A DNA stretch of 64,000 nt from NCBI RefSeq assembly GCF_016746085.1, contig NZ_JAERTZ010000012.1, positions 124,001 to 188,000 on the forward strand, in the 5' to 3' direction. Position 1 is the stretch's first letter. Each line of letters starts with the position of its first letter. The stretch comes from Zobellella iuensis (GTDB taxonomy: Bacteria > Pseudomonadota > Gammaproteobacteria > Enterobacterales > Aeromonadaceae). The notes below the pieces were generated by a model. The model did not search any database and was not told the DNA's origin. It saw nothing but the letters and a program-made list of their open reading frames with translations. Of this stretch, positions 57,799-64,000 are shown one piece after another. The translations under genes and the position numbers were made by a program.

Positions 57799-58674
57799 TC
57801 AAATACTCCTCAGCATCCGCCACAGGGCCAAAGAACCGAATACCTGGAAGGCAAAAGCGGTGAGCAATATCAGCTTGCCGGAAGGGTCCTGCCATAAGCC
57901 CATTAAAAAATCCGGGCTGGAGATAAATATATAAGCCGCCAGGGTCACGGGCAGCCCGCCCAGCACCAGGGCACTGACCCGGGTTTCCCCCGTCATGGCT
58001 TTCAGCTGCCGGCTGGCCTTGTCCCGTTCCTGGATCAAGGAAATCAAATTGCCTAATACCTCGGTGGCGTTGCCACCGTATTTCTGGTTGACCCGGATAG
58101 CCAACGCCAGCAGGCGAAACTCCGACTGAGCATAGAACTCGGCAAAGTCTTCCATCGCTTCCTCCAGGCTCCCCCCCCGCTCGATGAACCGCTGGCTCCG
58201 GCCCAGGGCGTGGCGCAAGGGATCCGGCGTTGCCGCCGCCGCCAGCGAGAGCGCTTCCCCCAGTGTCCGCCCCGACTTCAGGCTCCGAATCATATGATCC
58301 AGCATGGCCGGCAACTGGGCGACCATCTTGACGACCCGTCGCCGGAACCGCCAGGCCATATAACCCCGGCCAAGCAACAGCAGCCCCCCACCGCCTCCCA
58401 GGGCCATACCAGCGCCCCAGCCGACATACAATAACAAGATGCAGCCGATGAAGAGGAAGCCCAACACCATCAAAGATATCCCGGATAACTGCAAATCGGC
58501 TTTCAACAGGGATTTATCAAGCATCCCCAGTGATGTCTGCTCCCCCCTCCTCCCCGCCATCAACCGCTCGGCAACGGATTCCGCATTCGCCTTCAAACGC
58601 GCCTTGCGGAACATCACGAACGACAGGAGCAACAGCACCAGAGCCAACAAGCCCAGCAGCAGCGGTATCTCCAT
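57799..58674 (-). CDS. tadB: Tad inner-membrane platform protein TadB
   Basis: 291 residues with an N-terminal helix (~3-22), two central helices (~65-105), a T2SSF domain including QLPAMLDHMIRSLKSGRTLG, SLEEAMEDFAEFYAQSEFRL and NLISLIQERDKASRQLKAMT, and two C-terminal helices. Partner of TadC in the inner membrane. The ATG has a strong GAGGAGAAAGG upstream, 48 bases after tadA. Confidence 0.93.
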   Translation of the reverse strand: MEIPLLLGLLALVLLLLSFVMFRKARLKANAESVAERLMAGRRGEQTSLGMLDKSLLKADLQLSGISLMVLGFLFIGCILLLYVGWGAGMALGGGGGLLLLGRGYMAWRFRRRVVKMVAQLPAMLDHMIRSLKSGRTLGEALSLAAAATPDPLRHALGRSQRFIERGGSLEEAMEDFAEFYAQSEFRLLALAIRVNQKYGGNATEVLGNLISLIQERDKASRQLKAMTGETRVSALVLGGLPVTLAAYIFISSPDFLMGLWQDPSGKLILLTAFAFQVFGSLALWRMLRSI

Positions 58675-58722
58675 ACCTTTCTCCTCCCTGATTCGCCCAG
58701 GTATTCTTCAGCCAGGTTCGGC

Positions 58723-59973
58723 TTAAAGGATATTCAGCAACTTTTCACCACCCGGATTGACGGCCTCCCGTACAAAGGTATGGGCGCCATCGCGCTGTAA
58801 TTTAAACAGGGTATTGGTGACATATTGGTTATCACGCAATGCGACCACCTCCAGGATCTCGCTGATACAGCGTCGGCCATCGGCCAGACGGATCAACTGA
58901 ATGACCACGTCGATGGCCGAGCAAACCGTCTGCCGCAAGGTGCGCTCCGCCACCTGGAGGCCAGACATGCCGACCAGACTCTCCAGGCGCAGCAAGGCAT
59001 CCTGGGCATTGTTGGCGTGCAACGTCGTCATGGAACCGTCATGGCCCGTGTTCATGGCCATCAGAACGTCCAGCACCTCCACGCCGCGGATCTCCCCCAG
59101 AATGATACGATCCGGCCTCATGCGCAGGGCATTGCGTACCAAGTCCCGCGCCGCGACCTCGCCATAGCCATCGGCGTTGGGCGGCCTCGTCTCCAGACGC
59201 ACCACATGGTCATGCTTAAGCTGCAACTCGGCGGTATCCTCAATGGTCACTATGCGCTCGGCCGGAGAAATCACCTGGCTGAGCATGTTCAGCATGGTGG
59301 TTTTGCCGGTTCCGGTCCCTCCGCTCACCAGGATATTGCAGCGCCGGCTGACCGCCAGCTCCAGGAACTCCAGCATAGCCTTGTCCAGCGAGCCGGATGC
59401 CAGCAGATCGGCACTTTTCAGCATGTCCTTGCGAAACTTGCGCACCGACAAGGCCGGCCCGTCGATGGCGACCGGCGGTATGACCGCATTGATCCGGCTG
59501 CCATCCGGCATGCGCGCATCCACCATGGGTGATGATTCATCCAAACGGCGGCCAACCGGGGCCAAAATACGTTGGATGACGCGCAACAGATGGGCATCGT
59601 CGATAAAGCGCAAGTCGCTGTGCTGCAATACCCCCTTGCGTTCGATAAAGATACGCTGCGGACCATTGACCAAAATTTCCGTCACCGACGGGTCCCGCAG
59701 CAGCGTTTCCAGCGGGCCAAAGCCCACCAGTTCATCCACCAGTTCCTCGGTCAGTTTATCCTGCTCGTAACGAGACAATGGGATCTGGCGCCCTTTGGCA
59801 TATTCCCCCACCTTGCCGTTGACAAACTGGGCCAGCAGATGCCGGCTGCTGTCCAGCAGGTTGTCGGGCTGCTCTTCCATCGCATCGATAATGTAGCGGT
59901 GCAAGGCCCCCTTCAGCAGCGGGGCGTGAAGGGTTCTGTTGCCGTTGTGGCCGAACAAGGGATCATGCGTCAT
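58723..59973 (-). CDS. tadA: Tad secretion ATPase TadA (CpaF family)
   Basis: 416 residues from the ATG at 59973, which overlaps the tadZ stop; the 10-codon extension lies within tadZ. A hexameric T2SSE/VirB11-type ATPase: VGFGPLETLLRDPSVTEILV N-terminal domain, Walker A GGTGTGKTTML, Asp box VTIEDTAELQL, Walker B RMRPDRIILGEIRGVE and His box MNTGHDGSMTTLHANN. It drives both extension and retraction of Flp pili in characterised systems. Confidence 0.95.
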   Translation of the reverse strand: MTHDPLFGHNGNRTLHAPLLKGALHRYIIDAMEEQPDNLLDSSRHLLAQFVNGKVGEYAKGRQIPLSRYEQDKLTEELVDELVGFGPLETLLRDPSVTEILVNGPQRIFIERKGVLQHSDLRFIDDAHLLRVIQRILAPVGRRLDESSPMVDARMPDGSRINAVIPPVAIDGPALSVRKFRKDMLKSADLLASGSLDKAMLEFLELAVSRRCNILVSGGTGTGKTTMLNMLSQVISPAERIVTIEDTAELQLKHDHVVRLETRPPNADGYGEVAARDLVRNALRMRPDRIILGEIRGVEVLDVLMAMNTGHDGSMTTLHANNAQDALLRLESLVGMSGLQVAERTLRQTVCSAIDVVIQLIRLADGRRCISEILEVVALRDNQYVTNTLFKLQRDGAHTFVREAVNPGGEKLLNIL

Positions 59974-61139
59974 GACACCGCCCCCACCAAACGCTGCAGC
60001 CAATTCCGGCTTTCGCCGGTGCCGCTGGTTTTGACAATATGCCGGGCCAGTTGCCCGATTGCCTTGTTCAAGGGCTCACGTGCATCCATTTCAAGCAGGG
60101 TTTTTCCCGTATTCTTCACTTTCAGCCTGGCCGGCAGACTGGCGGGCAGGCTGGCCAGCAGGGGCAGCTGAAAGGTGGTGGCCAGGGTGTCGGCATCGGG
60201 CGCCACCTGCTTGATATAGCGATCGACAACCAAGCCCGCATGCTCCAGCCGTATACCGCTTTCACGCCAGCGATTGAGCACATGCAGGTTGCGCTTGCAG
60301 CAGGACACGCTCTGATCCACATACCAGTAGAGCTGCTGACAGTGATTCACCAGGGTGCGCAGCTGCTCACAGTCGGACTGGCCCACCAGGTTGATCACCA
60401 CATGATCGAAGTGCTGGCTCAATGCGCCCTTGAGCAGATACAACTCGGTCGAGGGCACCTGGTTAAAGGTCGGATCCTCCTCCCCCAATGCCAATACGCT
60501 GAGCCCGCTGCCATGGTGGCAGAAGGCGCTGTCAATCAGGTTGCCATCCAGCCGTCGCAGGTTGCGCAGCGCATCCCCGAAGGTAAAGCTCGGCTTGACG
60601 CCCAGGACCTCCAGGCTTTCTCCGGTCGGCCGGCCGAGATCCAGCAGCAACACCCGCTTTCCCTTTTGCTGTAATTGCTGCGCCATATGGGCACTCACCA
60701 GGGCGGCATCCGGATCCGGCTGCACCCCGTACAACAGGGTCTGGCAATTCCCGCTTTTCTGCACCGGCAGCACCGGCACCCGTTGCGTAAGGCGGCGTAC
60801 CAGCCCCAGCACTTCGCTGCTGCGCATGCCGTACACGATAAAATCACGGGCACCGGCGCGCATGGCATTGATCACCAGCTGGTTGTCCAGGCCATCACCC
60901 AGCCCCACCACGGTCAGCAACGGGCGGGCTTCGAGCAGGCCTTCGATCAGGCCGCACTGGCTGGTCATGCTATCCGAGTCCAGCCCCACAAAGATCAGGC
61001 TGGCCTCGGTGATATCGATAAGCCCGAGAATTTCATCCAGTCGTTCATTGACCGCCAGCACCTGATAAGGCAGTAAGGTAGACTGCAGCCACTCCACATC
61101 CTCCTGATTGGAGGAGTACACAAGAAAAGTCTGCTCCAC
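59970..61139 (-). CDS. tadZ: Tad polar localisation protein TadZ (CpaE family), atypical P-loop
   Basis: 389 residues from a GTG at 61139 preceded by AAGGGGA. The first ~130 residues are receiver-like without the phospho-Asp pocket; the rest is a ParA/MinD-type fold (GKRVLLLDLGRPTGESLEVL, DHVVINLVGQ). Where ParA has GGxGKT it reads YGVQPDPDAALVSA, so the nucleotide-binding Lys is missing. TadZ proteins place the pilus machine at the pole, and several are known to be atypical ATPases. Confidence 0.88.
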   Translation of the reverse strand: MEQTFLVYSSNQEDVEWLQSTLLPYQVLAVNERLDEILGLIDITEASLIFVGLDSDSMTSQCGLIEGLLEARPLLTVVGLGDGLDNQLVINAMRAGARDFIVYGMRSSEVLGLVRRLTQRVPVLPVQKSGNCQTLLYGVQPDPDAALVSAHMAQQLQQKGKRVLLLDLGRPTGESLEVLGVKPSFTFGDALRNLRRLDGNLIDSAFCHHGSGLSVLALGEEDPTFNQVPSTELYLLKGALSQHFDHVVINLVGQSDCEQLRTLVNHCQQLYWYVDQSVSCCKRNLHVLNRWRESGIRLEHAGLVVDRYIKQVAPDADTLATTFQLPLLASLPASLPARLKVKNTGKTLLEMDAREPLNKAIGQLARHIVKTSGTGESRNWLQRLVGAVS

Positions 61140-61150
61140 GATTATTCCCC

Positions 61151-62398
61151 TTATCTGGAAAGCCCGCTGAAGGCATCGAAGTCGCCATTCTCCATAAACA
61201 GCAGCTCGAAGGCGTTCGGATTGTAACGACGCAGCCGCTCACCGGGCAGCTCGGGCAAGCGGGCTTCGGCCGCCAAGGGCCGCACCAAGTGCGGCGTGAC
61301 TATCATCAGCAGTTCTTTTTCTTCCCGCTCGATCCGGGATGAACGGAAAAAGCCGCCCAGCACCGGAATATCCCCCAGCCCCGGCAGTTTATCGACATCG
61401 GCGTAATTGCGGGCGCTCATCAGCCCGCTGATCACAAAGCTTTCACCGCTGGCCAGGGCCACGCTGGTATCGGTGCGGCGCACGTTCAGCAAAGGCACCA
61501 TGGTACCGGCAATGGACACCCCGGAATTAAAATTCAGCTCGCTCACCTCCGGGGCCACCTTGAGCAGGATACGGCGTTCATCGACCACGGTCGGCGTCAG
61601 GGTCAGCCTCACCCCGAATTCCTTGTATTCGATGGAGACCGAATCGCTGCCGCTGCTGGGCACGGGAACCGGGAACTCGCCCCCGGCCAGGAAACTGGCG
61701 CTCTGGCCGCTGAGCGACACCAGGCTGGGGTTGGCCAGGGTATAGGCGAAGTTGCTGTTTTCCAGGGCATTGATCACCCCCAGCACCTCCCGGCTGCCGC
61801 CGCCCCAGGCGATATTGAAGCCGCTGCCCGACAGCGGAACCGGAGTGGCGCTGCCGTCCGGCACCAGGCCGCCGAGCCCTATGCTGCCGGTGGTGTTACC
61901 CGGCGCCCCAAACAGGAAGCTGCCGCGCTTGCCGAACAGCGACACCCCCACATCCTTCAGCTTGCTCCGGTTGACCTCCACGAAGCGGATATCGGTTTGC
62001 ACCTGGCTGGGCAGGGCCGCCCCGCCATCGGCCGGCCGCGCGTCGGGCGCCAGCGCCTGAGAGGCCAGGCCCTTTACGAACACCATGCTCTGGCGTGGCA
62101 GCGTGGAGCAGCGGGTCCAGATATTGAGGTTGGTCACGCCGCTGCCCACGCCACTGAGCAGCACGCCACTGCGATCGGTGAGCTTGACGTCGGCCACCGC
62201 CGGGTCCCCTACCGCCAGGCGGGAAATGGGCACCGGCAGGCGCAGCTCCTGTTGCATGCCCTGGTTGACTTCCACTATCTCGGGCACCGGCGGCAATGCC
62301 GCGCAGCTATTGGCGCTGGCGCCGGCAGACCACCCCAGGGACAGCACCGCCAGCACCGCCAGCGGCGACAACAACGAAGAGGAAAACGCTTTTGTCAT
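61151..62398 (-). CDS. rcpA: Tad outer-membrane secretin RcpA (CpaC family)
   Basis: 415 residues with a signal peptide (LAVLAVLSLGWSAGASA). N-terminal pilus-assembly/BON-like region (EIVEVNQGMQQELRLPVPIS, VGDPAVADVKLTDRSGVLLS), then a secretin domain with the gate signature LAGGEFPVPVPSS, RLTLTPTVVDERRILLKVAP and GLGDIPVLGGFFRS. Forms the outer-membrane pore for Flp pili. It follows rcpC by 15 bases. Confidence 0.93.
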   Translation of the reverse strand: MTKAFSSSLLSPLAVLAVLSLGWSAGASANSCAALPPVPEIVEVNQGMQQELRLPVPISRLAVGDPAVADVKLTDRSGVLLSGVGSGVTNLNIWTRCSTLPRQSMVFVKGLASQALAPDARPADGGAALPSQVQTDIRFVEVNRSKLKDVGVSLFGKRGSFLFGAPGNTTGSIGLGGLVPDGSATPVPLSGSGFNIAWGGGSREVLGVINALENSNFAYTLANPSLVSLSGQSASFLAGGEFPVPVPSSGSDSVSIEYKEFGVRLTLTPTVVDERRILLKVAPEVSELNFNSGVSIAGTMVPLLNVRRTDTSVALASGESFVISGLMSARNYADVDKLPGLGDIPVLGGFFRSSRIEREEKELLMIVTPHLVRPLAAEARLPELPGERLRRYNPNAFELLFMENGDFDAFSGLSR

Positions 62399-62413
62399 GA
62401 TGTATATGCCTGT

Positions 62414-63385
62414 TTAAGGAGTCTGCCGGGAAACATCCGGACCACGATAAATGGTTACGCTGGGGGCACGGCTGACCACGCCGGGTTGGGCCGAGGGTTG
62501 GGCCGGGGGCCGGGCCTGGCGCAGGGCCAGTTTCTCGAACTGAAACAGTTGCCGCTCCATTTCCTTGATTTCCGTGTCCTTGAGTCCGTCACGATAATAG
62601 CCGGCCAGGCGCTGTTCGTCGGCACTGCGCACCGCCAGCCGCAGGGTGCCCACCTGGGAGGCCAGCATAAAGCGGGTAAGCAGGGGGGCGGGCACCGCCA
62701 ACACCGCCGTGCTGGCCTGGCGCTGGCTCCGCCGGCCGCTGTTGTGGTCGTCGCCCTGGGGGTAGAGCGCCGGCTCGCCGCTGGCGGTGACCGCCAGCGC
62801 CTCGCCGAAGCTCAGCACCCGCAACGCCGGCACCACCACCTGGGCGCTTTGGTCGGTATTTTTATCGGTCTCTTTCAGGTACAGCAGCACGTCGACATAA
62901 TCGCCGGGGCTGATAAAGCCGCCGCCGCCCACCACCTCGTCCACGGCAATGGCCAGGGCGCGCTCCTGCTCGCCGATCAGCCGGGCAAGGGGGCCGCCGG
63001 CCTTGAACAACGACTGGTTGAGCATGATACCGGCCGGCAGTGCCTGCCATGCATGACGCCCTATCACCGCGTCGGGCCCGGAAAAGGTGTCGGGGGGGAC
63101 TATCTTTAGTTGCTCCACCGCCAGGTGTTCGGCGGTAATGACCTCGAAGGGCTGCAGCGGCCTCGCCAGCACCACCACCGGGCTGCGCTGCTCTTCATCC
63201 ACCCGCTGCACCAGTTGCTGCTGCAGGGGCATGGCCGGCTCCGCGGCCGGCAAGGGCGCAGCCGGGCCGGCCACCGGCGGCTCGCTGGCAGACATTTGAC
63301 GACTCAGCTTGATCCCCTGATACCCGGCGACCAGGGCCCCCGCCAGCAGCACGCCGGCCAGCCCCAGGGTCAGTCGACTGTTCAT
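62414..63385 (-). CDS. rcpC: Tad assembly protein RcpC (CpaB family)
   Basis: 323 residues from the ATG at 63385, with AAGGAG eight bases upstream; the 16-codon extension is rejected. One N-terminal membrane segment (~5-22), then a SAF domain: VVLARPLQPFEVITAEHLAV and LPAGIMLNQSLFKAGGPL, followed by SPGDYVDVLLYLK. CpaB/RcpC is a periplasmic protein linked to the secretin. First gene of the leftward tad operon. Confidence 0.9.
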   Translation of the reverse strand: MNSRLTLGLAGVLLAGALVAGYQGIKLSRQMSASEPPVAGPAAPLPAAEPAMPLQQQLVQRVDEEQRSPVVVLARPLQPFEVITAEHLAVEQLKIVPPDTFSGPDAVIGRHAWQALPAGIMLNQSLFKAGGPLARLIGEQERALAIAVDEVVGGGGFISPGDYVDVLLYLKETDKNTDQSAQVVVPALRVLSFGEALAVTASGEPALYPQGDDHNSGRRSQRQASTAVLAVPAPLLTRFMLASQVGTLRLAVRSADEQRLAGYYRDGLKDTEIKEMERQLFQFEKLALRQARPPAQPSAQPGVVSRAPSVTIYRGPDVSRQTP

Positions 63386-63750
63386 CCCTGCACTCCTTGT
63401 TGTTTTATTGTTATCGGAATAACGGCGTTCCATCTGCCATTCATCGGGCCTGGCCGCCGGTGCTCGATGGTTTTAGTTGCGCCCGGCACCGCAAAACACC
63501 CGTAGACCAGTTTTAAAATTTAAGCCATGATTTTTTATAAATAAACCGGCGACTATGAAAGTCTAACCGAGAAAATGATTAAAAACAGCTGCTTCCCTTT
63601 TTTTTCTGCTTTTTTTCATCGGCCACCCCCGGCCCTTGCCGGTGAATGCCCGGCGGTTGACAGCATTAATACTTTGTCTATATTTACTCTTACCTAGAAT
63701 GGGCTAACCTCTAATGGAGCAGTAAACCTAATAATAACGAGGGAACGAAA
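63386..63750. promoter_or_regulatory. Divergent tad operon / flp control region
   Basis: No gene is present. The right part holds the flp promoter; the left part holds the rcpC ribosome-binding site and AT-rich DNA near 63400-63420 that may carry the operon promoter, but no convincing -35/-10 pair is seen. A poly-T/pyrimidine tract lies at 63597-63617. Confidence 0.5.
63657..63684 (+). promoter_or_regulatory. Sigma-70 promoter of flp
   Basis: TTGACA (63657-63662) and TATATT (63679-63684) are 16 bases apart, about 66 bases before the flp ATG. Strong match to the consensus. Confidence 0.7.
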
Positions 63751-63972
63751 ATGAACAACACCATCGTCAAAGGATATGTTTACCTTCAAATGAAAATAAG
63801 TCATTTTCTGCAGCGGGAAGATGGTGCTTCGGCGATTGAATATGGCATTATCGCCGGCTTGATTGCGGTAGGTATTATCGCCTCCGTAAGTGATATAGGA
63901 AAAGAATTGGCAGGTTTTTTCTCAAGCATAAAGACTAATCTTGACACAGCAACAACACCGACAACACCTTAA
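63751..63972 (+). CDS. flp: Flp-family type IVb pilin
   Basis: 73 residues. The leader ends in Gly25 and the mature N-terminus begins ASAIEYGIIAGLIAVGII, the Flp motif with Glu at +5 (Glu30) and Tyr at +6, ready for cleavage by TadV. The mature pilin is about 48 residues, with a Thr/Pro-rich tail (TATTPTTP). GAGGGAACG precedes the ATG. It is divergent from the rcpC-led operon. The leader is longer than in most Flp pilins (25 residues). Confidence 0.95.
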   Translation: MNNTIVKGYVYLQMKISHFLQREDGASAIEYGIIAGLIAVGIIASVSDIGKELAGFFSSIKTNLDTATTPTTP

Positions 63973-64000
63973 AACTTTAAATTATACAATAACAAAGCCC

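Overview
The window reads as chromosomal DNA of a GC-rich gammaproteobacterium. The gene set (FrmA/FghA, PutP, RfaH-type ops control, a tyrosine/homogentisate operon, Tad pili, paired bacterioferritins) would fit a marine or halotolerant member of the Aeromonadales such as an Oceanimonas/Zobellella-like organism, but this placement is inference and no rRNA is present to confirm it. I see no tRNA, rRNA, CRISPR array, intact insertion sequence or prophage.

Layout. (1) 1-12782, all minus strand: a Wzx/Wzy O-antigen or exopolysaccharide cluster read leftwards, in the order wzz, glycosyltransferase, wzx, wzy, two glycosyltransferases, rfbB-A-C-D (dTDP-L-rhamnose), a WcaJ-type initiating sugar-phosphate transferase and a WaaL-like ligase cut by the window edge. 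An exact ops element lies in the wzz leader, so RfaH-dependent antitermination is expected. The middle of the cluster (about 6.96-12.8 kb) is strikingly AT-rich. (2) 13266-30842: housekeeping and accessory genes: formaldehyde detoxification with a divergent LysR gene, an AraC regulator and proline symporter PutP, a subtilisin-type autotransporter, a HerA-like ATPase, an RDD membrane protein, two complementary bacterioferritin subunits, a phospho-beta-glucosidase/LacI/HAD-phosphatase operon behind a 43-bp operator palindrome, and two tandem Vgb-like beta-propellers. (3) 30872-42106: a small protein divergent from sodA-ZIP transporter, an ABC exporter, several proteins of unknown function, and CHAD, SixA-like and P-type ATPase genes.

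(4) 42225-51259: an OsmC gene behind a sigma-54 promoter and next to a sigma-54 activator; then a MarR regulator divergent from hmgA-fahA-maiA-aacS, which takes homogentisate to fumarate and acetoacetyl-CoA; then a LuxR-type regulator. A 28-copy heptamer array sits between hmgA and fahA. (5) 51559-63972: a Tad/Flp pilus locus. tadV and a PprA/PprB-like two-component pair run rightwards, rcpC-rcpA-tadZ-tadA-tadB-tadC-tadD and a DUF3613-type gene run leftwards towards them, and the flp pilin gene diverges at the right edge behind a good sigma-70 promoter.

The most interesting non-coding signals are a family of 7-bp-period AGCTNNN repeats in two unrelated places (14.1-14.3 kb and 46.35-46.55 kb), a 102-bp structured inverted-repeat element with a diverged relative at 51.3 kb, several families of 16-20-bp palindromes, and the OsmC promoter architecture. 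I found no gene cassette that I can defend as a wholly new biological system; the best candidates for new biology are listed as findings.
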